Shown here: one piece after another, positions 47,601 to 55,737 of the stretch
Numbering within the stretch: position 1 is the stretch's first letter
Layout of the letters: each line of letters starts with the position of its first letter
Source of the DNA: Nymphalis io
Lineage: Eukaryota; Arthropoda; Insecta; Lepidoptera; Nymphalidae
Length of the DNA: 64,000 nucleotides
Assembly (NCBI RefSeq): GCF_905147045.1
Contig: NC_065896.1
Location: forward strand, 5,853,001-5,917,000
Reading direction: 5' to 3'
Position numbers and translations under genes: made by a program
The notes under the pieces: model-generated
Database searches by the model: none
What the model was told of the DNA's origin: nothing
What the model saw: only the letters and a program-made list of their open reading frames with translations

Positions 47601-50251
47601 TTATTTATTAAAATAACAACATTTTAGTCATAATATAATTGTATTTTCTATATCATATTACGCTACGACCGGTATGCATTGTATTGCTTCGATTAAAATA
47701 AAAATATTAGACACGATTAGTTCGACATTAATAGTATGTAGAAGATGATACTACGATGGTAAAAAAAACTTCTCGTTAGTTCACACTTACGAAAAAGTAA
47801 CAATTGTACAAATTTTTAATCAGATGAACATTTACCGTTTTGTAAGCCTAGCGGCTGGCTTATAATGTGAATAAAATTTCACATGTTCACATCTACACCG
47901 TTTCCATCAGCGGTAACATCGAACACGGCTTGTGACGTCCCAGCAACGCACGTGATGACAAATAAACGTGAGTAACGTACGTGCGATTACTTACGCAAGT
48001 GCTATCCACCCTATCGATTACGTCCCGAGTCGTCATTCAATCTCATAGAAGACATGACTTTTGACATTCGGAGCTCCCAATGACTCACAGAGGTTAAGTC
48101 TAGTAGTCACCCCAAGCTCGATGAAGCCAGGTCAGTAAGGCCTGTTATTGCGAATACATCTACTGTGCACTTCTCTCGTTGAAATTAAAGCAATTGATTA
48201 TGAGAGAAGGTCAACGCGGAACGCACCCCCGAAAACGCAGGAGCCCTCAGTTATCATCTCCAGTTGATAGGCTCAGCATCACGGTTTATGCTATAAGGAA
48301 AGCTAGACAGTTGACTGATACTTAAATTTCCAAAATCGTTTATGTCAGTTATTTTCATCATATCGTAACATAAGGCCATCTTTCTTTCAGGTAAAGCTGC
48401 TGCTATTGAACGATTCTTTTTCTTCAAAAAGAGCCGTACAGATGATAAATAATATAAAGACCGGAGCTACCTTCAGATAATATTAAGAATAATAAAAAAA
48501 TAGATAAGAAATACATAAGAGAATATTATTATTACAGTTGTATCATAGTAGATGGCAAATATTGTTTTCATTATTTTTATGTACGTGACAATATTTATTC
48601 GTATACAAAAACATTGTAGAAATAAAAATAAAATGAAAATCCTAAGCTTCCGTCTCAATAGATTGAATAAATCGTTTTATCGTTATACATTGCGTATACG
48701 AATTTTCAATAAAATAAGTCTATACTTGAGCTGCAGCTAAGCAGGCTTCAATGAGTTTTTTTTTAAATAATCTTATTAATAAAGCCTTACTTTTAATTAC
48801 TCTTTTTCAGAATATGTCTATCTGCCAAAAATGCACGGTTTGAATGATTGGTGAATTTTGTGTATAAATTAAATGATTCTATGTAATAATATAAAAAATT
48901 GTTAAAATAAAAAAAAACAAAATGATCGACTTAGTTACAACCTAATACTCCGTTGATATTAAACTTAATTAAAAAATATTGTATCTAAGAAGAATAAGCA
49001 ATTAATAGACCTCTTGTTAAACAATCTTCTGGTCATGGTCATTGACAATACTCATATATCTTGTATATAATCACATATATGTACATACATGGATACTTGC
49101 GACAAGCAATTTACTTCGTCTTGTCCGATTTGCTGGACAAAAATTTTAAATTTTTGAGTTATTAAAAACTTATTATTTAAAAATAATTATATCAGAATTA
49201 AAATATATCCTATAATTATATTAAATAAAGAAAACACCATAAATAGATTAAGTTTAGTGTAATTTTTTTTTTTCATTAATTTTGTTCATAAAGTAAAATG
49301 GAGCCAGAAGAAAAGGTATGCATAATTATGAAATTCCTACTCTTATCACGAAAAACATTAAGGCTGAACAATAACACTCCAATGTCAACTAACTTTGAAT
49401 AAATTGTGCCTCACTTAATATATATTTTTCTAATTTTTAATAAAGCATAAAAATTATATTTTTGTTTGCTACTTTATATCATCGTAAATATTTATAAAAA
49501 AGAAAATTAAATAGCGCTTTATATAGTCATATCAACTGTAATTAAATGTTAGTTCTCATTTGTAAGTACTATGAAACTTGACAAAATTTTATATCCACTT
49601 ATAAATTCGAAATGCAGTCAAATAAATTATAGCATAATAATAATGAATCTATCCGAAAACTAACAAAAATTGTGGAAATACAACAAAAGATAATGGAGAA
49701 CCGTAGAATGACAGGTCCTTAATAAACTAGTAGAGTTATAGAAAAGAACTTATAGAAAAAAAACTATTTATATGTTTTTTAATAGGGCATTGTTTAAATC
49801 CACGACAACAACCAAATGGAATTAGAAATCTTAATATATCAGAGCTTAAATCTGGATAAGCAGCTAGTGTTTTAATCTGCTTATTCTGAGAATATATTCT
49901 TTTTTGTACTCCGCTGAATGAAAACATTAACAGAAAGCTTTCAGGTATCTGATGAACTGCTACATGCATCCATATGTAACCAAACCGCACTTTTGTAGTG
50001 GCCTGGTGAAATGATCTCCAACAGATTATCATCAAGAGAGAGATTTCGTAAAATATAAAACTGGACAGTTTGTATATTTAGATTAGGTACTATATTAACA
50101 CAAGAAATCGTTCTTTATTAGACGACGCCGAATCATAATTTGTAATGAATGGCATTGAAAAAATTACACACGTAATATAAATCCGTTCACCAACTTACTT
50201 GTTCTGAAATTGGGTAACTCCATTATCTAGCGATCTTTTTCCTTTTGCCAT
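29385..50251 (-). CDS. SLC17-type MFS transporter, putative inorganic phosphate cotransporter (gene B, complete)
   Basis: Ten coding exons on the minus strand: 50199-50251, 36154-36233, 34779-34978, 34352-34588, 33772-33981, 33203-33370, 32663-32879, 32080-32201, 31432-31548 and 29385-29603. All nine joins are phase-consistent with GT...AG borders, giving 1623 nt and a 540-residue protein. Family marks in order: helix 1 (IPQRYVLGIMGLLAVCNAYT, about 48-67) with TMRVCLNLA, an external loop with sequons NNT and NGT, motif GGYLAERYGGKW (about 139-150), RVLQGMGEGPTMPAL, ARWVPPHERS, GGAQIGNIFGSFMSG, the central cytosolic loop (about 270-310), VGHDWGYYTMVTDLPKYM in helix 7, SYAGCDRFAAVAYF, NALDLAPNYAGSLTAMINGT and a C-terminal helix (WRLAFWVCFAVLVG). 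The tail is charged (DKESSKKKEAEG). SLC17 members carry phosphate or organic anions with Na+ or H+; substrate is not deducible here. Exons 3-10 are very secure; exons 1-2 rest on phase fit. Confidence 0.9.
29966..29987. repeat. Short palindrome, 10 bp arms
   Basis: CATGTCATGA and its complement separated by AA, in the last intron of gene B. Function unknown. Confidence 0.7.
30187..30440 (-). repeat. Family II repeat
   Basis: Plus strand carries GGAAGGCAAATGAGCATATG, CCACCAACCTTGGGAACTAA, TGTCCCTTGTGCCTGTAATT and CTCACCCTTCAAACCAG; the right end is scrambled. It sits in the last intron of gene B. Confidence 0.75.
30697..30975 (-). repeat. Family III SINE, diverged
   Basis: Plus strand has TATAGTGCACAGGTGTGCTA, then CAATCTCTATTCCTTTAGC, a central block, and near the end the head in reverse (CATTGAGGCA). 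In the last intron of gene B. Confidence 0.5.
31432..31548 (-). CDS. Gene B exon 9: helix 11 region
   Basis: 117 bp, 39 codons, with acceptor TTTTTTAG and donor GAC|GTAAGT. Encodes NALDLAPNYAGSLTAMINGT and ISGIITPYLIGLLTPD, a well-conserved SLC17 block. Confidence 0.93.
32080..32201 (-). CDS. Gene B exon 8: helices 9-10 region
   Basis: 122 bp, acceptor TTTTTACAG, donor AAG|GTTTGA (a weaker donor). Encodes ATGPAICIILASYAGCDRFA and IASMALMGGFYSGMK. Confidence 0.9.
32663..32879 (-). CDS. Gene B exon 7: helices 7-8
   Basis: 217 bp. Begins VGHDWGYYTMVTDLPKYM, a strongly family-typical helix 7, then FNIATTGTLTSIPYLAMWIS and a basic loop (CVKRKWHSIKTGR). Ends in phase 1 at donor GTATGT. Confidence 0.95.
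33203..33370 (-). CDS. Gene B exon 6: central cytosolic loop
   Basis: 168 bp, 56 codons. Begins SIFCYSTPNTHPFIS and ends VPWKAIVRSVPVWALLFAA. The intron before it holds a worn family II fragment (33555-33705). Confidence 0.95.
33555..33705 (+). repeat. Worn family II fragment in gene B intron
   Basis: TTGTCGTGTTCCCGTTTGAA, GAGCCAGTGTATACTTACAG and AGTAGCGCATTGTTGGTGTA follow family II order with many changes. Confidence 0.45.
33772..33981 (-). CDS. Gene B exon 5: helices 4-6 region
   Basis: 210 bp, 70 codons, with acceptor TTTCAG and donor TGG|GTAAGT. Encodes GPTMPALMIVLARWVPPHER and GGAQIGNIFGSFMSGFLMAG, ending GILWFIAW. Confidence 0.95.
34352..34588 (-). CDS. Gene B exon 4: helices 2-4 with MFS motif
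   Basis: 237 bp, 79 codons, with acceptor TTTAG and donor GAG|GTAAGA. Contains FDWSESTQGLILSAFYYGYA, GGYLAERYGGKWTLGIGLL and RVLQGMGE. Confidence 0.95.
34779..34978 (-). CDS. Gene B exon 3: helix 1 and first external loop
   Basis: 200 bp, acceptor TTGCTCAG, donor CCT|GTAAGT. Encodes FIIPQRYVLGIMGLLAVCNA, TMRVCLNLAVTQMVNNTKN and an acidic loop (DPDACPDDSELL). Two sequons fit a glycosylated external loop. Confidence 0.95.
35085..35325 (+). repeat. Family I SINE, diverged
   Basis: Contains GAGTTCAAGCCCGGGCAATC (box B region), TTCATTTCGTGCTCGTGAAA and ATTAGCCCAGCAGTGGACC. The head is worn. In the intron between gene B exons 2 and 3. Confidence 0.6.
36000..36066 (-). repeat. Family III SINE head next to gene B exon 2
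   Basis: Minus strand GACTGCCTTAATAGTATTAT to GGTTCAATTCCCGGAGCAGG, with a good box B. The body is missing. It lies 88 bp downstream of the exon 2 donor. Confidence 0.6.
36154..36233 (-). CDS. Gene B exon 2: extra hydrophobic N-terminal segment
   Basis: 80 bp with acceptor TTTCAG and donor GC|GTAAGT. In the frame dictated by exon 3 it encodes SKLTLAALIFVFYVAMLQGW followed by RLRVSK. The hydrophobic stretch of about 17 residues before the usual helix 1 is not in gene A and is not typical of the family. It contains a Met that could itself be a start (MLQGWRLRVSK). Confidence 0.7.
38268..38380 (-). repeat. Worn family I SINE fragment
   Basis: Plus strand has AATATCCCATTTGCTGGGCA and TTATTCCACCGAATTC, the reverse complement of the family I 3' half. 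Confidence 0.4.
39005..39125 (+). repeat. Interspersed repeat shared with 54112-54210
   Basis: GGCACGCCTTGGGCCAAGAC, CTGATCGTATG and GCGGCAAA match GGCGCGCCTTGGGGGTAGAC, CGACTCGTATG and CGGCAAA in the other copy. Class unknown. Confidence 0.5.
39380..39403. repeat. Perfect 24 nt palindrome
   Basis: ATATTCATATGA followed directly by its reverse complement, no loop. AT-rich, so it could arise by chance or slippage. Confidence 0.75.
40120..40225 (+). repeat. Worn family III SINE body
   Basis: AAAGCGCATAAAGCCGATTG, TATCTCGGACTGCTGGTC and TTTTGGATTATGA follow the order of the 41367-41690 copy. Confidence 0.4.
40305..40380 (-). repeat. tRNA-like SINE head
   Basis: Minus strand GTAAAAGTCACAGGTTCGAT and CCTGATCATTTGTGC, the same type as 6110-6190. 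Box B is well preserved and box A is weak. Confidence 0.45.
41068..41320 (-). mobile_element. Family II repeat, near full length
   Basis: Plus strand starts TTATAGAATAGGAAGGCGGA, with CGAGCATATGGGCCACCTGA, GTCACCAACGCCCATGGACA, CCACCAACCTTGG and CTCACCCTTCAAACCGGAAC; the far end is diverged. It lies 46 bp from a family III SINE. Confidence 0.8.
41367..41690 (+). mobile_element. Family III SINE, fullest copy
   Basis: tRNA-like head ACTGCCTCGTTGGTCTAGTG with box B GAGTTCAAATCCC, body with CACTTCCGTGCCTCGGAAAG, CCGGTTGTGTCGGATTGCCG and GGGAATAGAGAGTGCACCTG, and end GGCTAATCCCTCTTGAGATT followed by GGCTGCCGTAGCC. It is used here as the reference for the other family III pieces. Confidence 0.8.
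42392..42455 (+). repeat. Family II 5' fragment
   Basis: AGGGCTTTGTGCAAGCCCGT, then CACTCATCAGATATG; the rest is missing. Confidence 0.6.
42610..42795 (+). mobile_element. Family III SINE with internal deletion
   Basis: Head GACTGCCTCGTTGATTTAGT and GGTCCTGGGTAAAATTCCCA, jumping after GCGCTTGAGTACTG to the 3' end (TCCTGTGCAGTTGGCTAATC and CTTGAGATTGG). About 130 bp present in the 41367 copy are missing. Confidence 0.7.
42897..43010 (+). repeat. Family II central fragment
   Basis: TGTTGTGTTCCTATTGAAGG, CCAGTGTAATTACAGGCACA and ATTAGCGATGTAAG in family order. Confidence 0.6.
43229..43612 (-). mobile_element. Family I SINE split by a family II insertion
   Basis: Minus-oriented family I: its body is at 43229-43283 (plus strand TACATGCAGGTTTCCTGACG) and its head at 43531-43612 (ACATGAAAATTCAGTGGTGC and TTGGTTAAGATTCAAGTG). 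The two halves flank a plus-oriented family II copy. Confidence 0.7.
43284..43530 (+). mobile_element. Family II repeat nested in family I
   Basis: Starts GGTAGGGCTTTGTGCAAACT and runs to GACCACTTACCA. It contains a small internal duplication (TTCCCAAGGTTG twice, 43430-43450). Insertion into the SINE dates family II activity after that SINE copy. Confidence 0.75.
44135..44290. repeat. Family IV-like remnant
   Basis: Has TTTTGTCTGTCTTACTCGC, AATACTAAACCAATTTTCTT and GCGGTTTTTACAGGTCAACT, a pattern of the widespread element. Ends unclear. Confidence 0.4.
44580..44597 (+). repeat. (TAG)n microsatellite
   Basis: Six TAG/GTA units starting at 44580. Confidence 0.85.
44725..45010 (-). repeat. Worn family III SINE
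   Basis: Plus strand TTTCATAATCGAGGATAATC, GATACGACAGG, then AAATACGAACCGTGGACTTA and AGGATCTACAGTCTTATAGG, the order of the reverse complement. Very diverged. Confidence 0.4.
46515..46559 (+). repeat. 19 bp direct repeat, period 26
   Basis: ACCTAACTGTTGCAGCTTA occurs at 46515-46533 and 46541-46559, just before a worn family I SINE. Confidence 0.85.
46580..46805 (+). repeat. Worn family I SINE
   Basis: GAAATCCAAGCAAGCACTGC, TATCCACCAACCGACAATGA and ATTAACAGGCTCCTACTAT keep the family order; box A is not recognisable. Confidence 0.45.
47364..47419 (+). repeat. 29 bp tandem duplication
   Basis: Two units (47364-47390 and 47393-47419) are identical over 27 nt. A very recent duplication, since no mismatch has accumulated. 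Confidence 0.9.
47840..48310 (-). promoter_or_regulatory. Less AT-rich island in gene B intron 1, possible alternative first exon
   Basis: Markedly less AT-rich than flanks, with frequent CG dinucleotides. On the minus strand ATG at 48036 opens 14 codons (MTTRDVIDRVDSTC) ending at an excellent donor GTAAGT (exon end 47995). Its phase 0 does not fit gene B exon 2 (needs phase 2) or exon 3 (phase 1), so as coding sequence it is not part of gene B. It could be a non-coding first exon with translation from the Met in exon 2, an enhancer or promoter, or an unrecognised repeat. Confidence 0.3.
49736..50035 (-). other. Coding-like shards, unrecognised
   Basis: A 99-codon minus-strand open frame with overlapping shorter frames that read more protein-like than background: NLSLDDNLLEIISPGHYKSA continues in one frame and PESFLLMFSFSGVQKRIYSQ in another. 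Frame changes suggest a decayed gene or transposon ORF. No family was recognised. It lies about 160 bp downstream of the gene B exon 1 donor, inside intron 1. Confidence 0.2.
50199..50251 (-). CDS. Gene B coding exon 1 (proposed start)
   Basis: ATG at 50251 with sequence AATAATGGCAAAA opens MAKGKRSLDNGVTQFQN plus two bases, then donor GTAAGT. The two leftover bases AA join the G at the start of exon 2 to make Lys, and the frame stays open. It lies 14 kb upstream of exon 2, so the link is inferred from phase, strand and the lack of any rival exon. An alternative is that translation starts at the Met inside exon 2. Confidence 0.55.
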
Positions 50252-50330
50252 TATTTATATTGCACTAGACACTAAATTATGCAGACAACTGGCAACCTGA
50301 CGCTCTGACGTCATCGAGACACTAGAATAC
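50252..50330 (-). promoter_or_regulatory. Candidate core promoter region of gene B
   Basis: The 80 bases before the proposed start codon include a perfect CRE-type palindrome TGACGTCA at 50306-50313 and a locally higher GC content. No convincing TATA box or mapped start is visible. Inferred only from position. Confidence 0.3.
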
Positions 50331-50554
50331 ACGTAATTTCATAAATATGACGCTAGTTTTATGATAGGTTTTAAGTGATATAATTTTTAGCACAAATTTA
50401 TCGGTAAAATAAATAGTGTTTTAGCTTCCAGCAACAGTTTGAAAATAAAAATACTTCTACAAAGCCAGCAAGTAAATAGTAAAGGATTATCAACGTTGTA
50501 TGAGTTTATTACTTTGTAGGGTTCAGCAGTGAAATTATAAAACATTGGCTGTCC

Positions 50555-51025
50555 GACCCAGCTTCATACGGGTGAAATAAGGATTTTTTTCCGAGATCTT
50601 TATTCAACAGCTAGATATAAACATTTAACGACCGATCCATCGCTCCGCACTGGGAAATGCCAAAACACACGTATTTTTTCACGTGTTCATTTTAATATCT
50701 ACTACAATATACTACTATTTTATAATATTAGTTTGAGAGAATACAAAGAACAAAATGTACCAACGTCCTGATTCATTTACTAGCACATATATTGTTTAGG
50801 TTTATTCGTCAGATACGTTATAATATGTTCTAAGTAATATTATATTACAAATATCAAAATGAGTTTGTTTATCTGTTTGTTTGTTTGTTACGCTTTCACG
50901 TATTTATTTCACTCAACATCCTCATGATTATCCTCATACACGTTGAAAGTAAAGGACAGAGAGAACTTAAAATTTTCCCCTCTCCTTTTGACTTTCCGCA
51001 GGCGGAAACTAGTTATCTATTTGAA
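50555..51025. repeat. Family IV pieces
   Basis: 50555-50640 contains GACCCAGCTTCATACGGGTG. The stretch 50845-51025 contains TTTGTTTGTTTGTTACGCTT, TCACGTATTTATTTCACTC and TTTCCGCAGGCGGAAACTAG. Both are parts of the same widespread element type, in different decay states. Confidence 0.45.
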
Positions 51026-51307
51026 TATTAAATGTTTGGGGAACATTTGTCACATCGGAGCAGCGTAACGCGCTAGAGGACAACTTAACTATGTTGCAGA
51101 AAATATCGATAGCGTAATTCAGGCAACCACACGTCACTTTAAAAAATATAATATGTTAATACGATTTTTACTTATGTATTTCTTGGATATGTCGCGTTTA
51201 ATTTTTTTGAAACTTATTGGTCATTAATACATACAGCCATTTATATAGCTTATATCTTCAAATGTTTCAATAAGAGGTATATTTGTTATTAAATTAAAAA
51301 AAAATTA

Positions 51308-51590
51308 AGCCGAGATGGCCCAGTGGTAAATAATAAACCCAGGCAAGCATCACTGAATTTTCATGTGCTTAATTCGTGAGTATAATTTATCTCGTGCTTG
51401 ATGGTGAAGGAAATCATGAAGAATCGTGAGTAAAACCTGCATGCGTCTAATTTCACTGAAATTCAGCCACATGTGTATTCCACCAACTCGCATTGGAGCA
51501 GCGTGGTGGAATAAGCTCCAAAACCTTCTCCTCAAAAAGGGAGAGGAGGTCTTAGCCCAGCTGTGGGAATTCACAGGCTGTTACTGGTAA
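51308..51590 (+). mobile_element. Family I SINE with deleted head interior
   Basis: AAGCCGAGATGGCCCAGTGG jumps straight to AAACCCAGGCAAGCATCACT, losing about 40 bp between box A and box B. Body and end (CCAGCTGTGGGAATTCACAG) are well kept, followed by an A-rich run. Confidence 0.75.
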
Positions 51591-52847
51591 AAAAAAATCA
51601 CTTACTCTTAGTATTTAAATAATATTATTAAATTAACAAAACTATTCTTATTGTATTTTAATATCTTATAATAATAGTTGTATGACAAAATAATTATGAT
51701 ATAATAAATATAAAATAATCTTGAAAATAAATAAAATTTTTAAGATAATGATGTTTAACAGAAGTCTGTTATTGTAGATTTGAAACTTCATAATAGTGGT
51801 TTAATTAAATTAAATTTTAAAATGCCGTCCTGCTAATAAAAACTAGGCTAAGCGGGCAGAGCTTAAATATAAATAGTCGATAAAATTATATCTCTCTACA
51901 TAAAAATCAATAACTTTATTTAGATGTTTTGACATATATTGTTATTCAAAATGTAAAATACAGTTTATTCTGGCATCGTATAATATCTTAGTATAGTATA
52001 GTATTATATATAATTATTATTTTATCAATTAAATCTCTTTAAGATTTTTTATCACTAGCAAACCTTACTGCAATAACTGAAGTAAACACTGAGTAATGAA
52101 AATATATAGCATTGCATGTGTATACTGATATAACTAATACATTTTACTATCACAAATATAAATTATACAAGGAAATAGCCTTGCTAACGCTCGTAAATGT
52201 GATTACAAGTGTAGCTGCTATCTTTGGCTTATGAATAGTTTACACGCAATATCTTTTAAATTAAACACAATCGAAACGAGTTAATTCAATTTCATTGAAC
52301 CCCTTTAAAGTAATTTAAACTTTATTTAACAAAATATGTATAATGAGATTTTTAATAACTACGAAACAGCCTTCAGTCGAGTGGTCGGACATCGAGGTCA
52401 GTCGCACGATTGTGTTTACGGTTGAATTACTTACTATTATAAAATACCTCAAGAATTAGGCATCAATAGTGAGTATGACGAAACACTTATAGGTTCCGTG
52501 AGGTTCGAAAATTGAACTAAATCGTTAACACACGAGCGTTTATACGTTTCGAATTGTCTGAAAAGACTCATCAAATTGAAGCAACATAAATTGACAAAAC
52601 ATTTTTTTGTTTCTATTAGAGATTAGACACACAAACAAGAACCAAGCACCACCTAAAGTAATTTAACCTCAAAGGTTTTTTCAAATATTAAGTAAATGTA
52701 ACTTAAGCATCGTGAGTACGAATTAATGAAAATAAAAATATTTGTCAAATCGTTAAAAAAAATATGAGACTACGTCATCACGTGTATATTGACTTAGTTG
52801 ATACTACACCAGATAATTTCTTTTACTTTTTTTAACTTTCTCAAAAT

Positions 52848-52945
52848 TATCTTGGTTCCCAAGGTTGGTAACACATTGACGATCTTACATTGACATTTCT
52901 TGCATTTACAATGCCTATGGTCAATGGTTTTGACATAAAATGACA
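52848..52945 (+). repeat. Family II 3' fragment
   Basis: TTGGTTCCCAAGGTTGGTAA and TTACAATGCCTATGGTCAAT in family order. Confidence 0.5.
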
Positions 52946-53620
52946 CATTCACGCATTATGCGTGACTATTTAAAAAAAAAATGATCAACCCACGACATTT
53001 CGTGTGCTTGATTTGTTTATACAAATGAAATTTAAAAACGATTTCAAAAAATATTCTCACAAACCAGAAGTGAAAATTATTTTTTTAAAAAGAATATATA
53101 TATATATTCCGGCACTAGGAACTGACGCATTCGGTCGAAGATTGTTAAGAATATATATACAGGTAATCATATAATGCTTTATATAAATTCAATTGGATTT
53201 CGTAACATAACATTCTAAAAGTGTATAATATATAAAAGGCTATTTGAATTAAGCATATTTGTGTTTTATTTATTGTACGACGAAAACCGATTAAATTGTT
53301 GTTATTGTCTTAAATGCAAATTAAAACTGAAACAATAAAACAATAGCTCATCACAAAGGTAACTGAAAATATGACATTCGATTAGAACTAAATAAAAATA
53401 CAGAGTTATTATCCTGTAAGAATTATAATGAGCGTGAATTATCTACTCAAATTCATAGCAAAATAAGATACGATAAGCTTAAAATAAAGTTTTATTCAAA
53501 AATAAGCTGTATTGTTTATAACATAAGGCTCGAATTGTATTGGTTTTTTTTTCTTTTCAGAAAAAGATACATTATTATAAATATTTTCCTTTCTGTAAAG
53601 ATATATGGAATAATTGAAAA

Positions 53621-53676
53621 CTTCGCCTTTTGTTCTTTAAAAAGCGTACATACTTTTTAAATAACAAAAGGCGAAG
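53621..53676. repeat. Strong hairpin: 24 bp arms, one mismatch, 8 nt loop
   Basis: Arm 1 is 53621-53644 (starts CTTCGCCTTTTGTT), loop 53645-53652, arm 2 is 53653-53676. The last six bases GCGAAG are repeated once more at 53677-53682. No transposon ends or target duplication were seen. Confidence 0.8.
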
Positions 53677-54111
53677 GCGAAGATAATTCAATCCCACTTT
53701 ATAATATCTATCTTAACATTGGACTTGTATACAGTGTATACAGTGTACCTCATTATAGACATCGATAAAATCAAAGTATTATTTTTTCAAGTAGGTTCAT
53801 AAATAGAATAAATAATATTTAAATATGCAATAATTGAAAGTACTTTTGAATTGTCATATTACAGTATTAAAGTTACACCGGTTTAGAATATAAATTTTAC
53901 GGAGAAGAACCGCCAAGATACTCAGTAATTAGTCTTTTCAACCATTCTATAATGTAAATGAAAACCTAATAAACATTACTTATATTAAACTTACATAAAT
54001 AAAAATACAAAATAAATATGCCTGTCTGATATAAAATAAACAAAATATTATAATACACGAATTAATTGAAAAAATACATTAAAATCTAATAATTCTGGTG
54101 TAAAATATCTT

Positions 54112-54210
54112 TGATTGGCGCGCCTTGGGGGTAGACCGACTCGTATGCCGTCACGGCAAACGATTGAAAGATGCATGGAGAGCATTAATAAGAAAAACAT
54201 ATTTATTTTA
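54112..54210 (+). repeat. Interspersed repeat shared with 39005-39125
   Basis: GGCGCGCCTTGGGGGTAGAC and TCGTATGCCGTCACGGCAAA; class unknown. Confidence 0.5.
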
Positions 54211-55165
54211 TTAAAGAAACTTTTACCATGAACTAATTATTTTCACATCTTCCGGGCCTCCTGTAACGGCCAAACATTTTATCTCCCACAACGTTAATAT
54301 CAATATTCGATATATACGTTGCAGTTAAATTTCACTTACGTATTTATTATTATACGTAGGTATTATAGGCAGGACGTAGCGAGTCTTTAATTCAATTAAC
54401 TCTGACTCGTTAAATAACGAGGATTAAATTGATACTTTGACGAGAGTAAAACGGAACTGTAGTTTTTGTTAATCAAAACGGAAGTAACAACTTCACTCGT
54501 TAAAACCTGAAGTTCGTTTTTCAGTATTCATTAAGCCGGAATTCTCTAAAGTCAAAGCTATTAAAATAAGTGATATAAAATGGCTCGGAATATATTTTTA
54601 AAATGGTATATTGGAAAACCATTTGTCAGTGAGGATAGAAAACGTAACGACTTTCTTCCTGTTCTGATATTATTTGAATAGAAAAGCAAGAAAACTGAAT
54701 ATATTATATAATAAATGTGATATATTATTATATTATAAACACGATTGAATGATTAGATTTGTTGCTCATCTGCTACCAAGACGGATTCTAAAAAAACTAT
54801 TGCATAAAAGTCGATTATGAAAATATATTTTTACCTCGAGTGAGGAGGACGGGTAACAAGTAGACTAATTGGTTATTCATTCACGTATTTGTATTTTCTA
54901 CTTTTATTTATATAACATAAGCCCTAGTATTAGTATAACGTTTATATCGTAATACATATTATAATATATTTTTCCGCTGTATTCAATATTTATCATCATA
55001 TTTCAATCAATATTCACAAAACCTTTATAAATTAAACACCTACTCGTGAAACAATCCGTCCTTTCGTAGAAACCGTATGAAAATCTGTTCGGTAGTTTGA
55101 GCTTATCGCGTTCAGGCAGACAGATTGACAGGCGCGACGCCGCTGTCCCCTGTTGTTTTATAATA

Positions 55166-55330
55166 TGTAGTGGTGAGTAGGCGAAGGGGCAAATGGGCCG
55201 ACTGACGGTACGTGTTCCCCACCGCCCACAAACATTGGCGCCGTTAAAAATATTAACCATCGCTTAAATCGTCAAAGCGCCACCAACCTTGGGAATTAAT
55301 ATGTAATGTATCTTGTGTTCACTGGAATTC
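55166..55330 (-). repeat. Family II repeat, partial
   Basis: Plus strand AGTAGGCGAAGGGGCAAATG, CGCCCACAAACATTGGCG and CGCCACCAACCTTGGGAATT, then breaks off. Confidence 0.65.
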
Positions 55331-55737
55331 GGAAACAAAACTCGAACGACGACGAACTCTCGAAATTTTCATCACGATCGGATCGTTAATTTCTGAGTGC
55401 ATATAGGACAAAATCAGTTTTTTTTTATTTTCACATATTGTGTTTCATATATTTAACAAATATTACAAAGTTTACATATTATAAATATTGCAAAAATATA
55501 GTTTGTTTTCATAACACTGTCATCGACTTAAATAAGCATAAAGATGTGAATGCGTGATTAACATAAGTTTACATAAACGGATTCTCAGTATAGCCACTAA
55601 AAGTATTATTAAATATTTAATTTAAAAACGATTTCAACAAAAATATGTTAAAGTAAACGGCTTATTTACGTATAATAGCCGTAACTAACACATTTTAACG
55701 GCTCCTGTATTAATGTTGTGTTATTATATTAAATGTA

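Larger units (their letters stand above)
36234..50198 (-). other. Gene B intron 1, about 14 kb
   Basis: Filled with repeat copies of families I-IV (listed separately), a nested pair at 43229-43612 and a less AT-rich island at 47840-48310. Outside these the sequence is AT-rich with no recognised exon. Listed as intron only because exons 1 and 2 fit in phase. Confidence 0.5.

Noticed and set aside
53092..53109. AT microsatellite as a palindromic regulatory element
   Set aside because: A plain (TA)n run in AT-rich DNA is self-complementary by nature and needs no special explanation.
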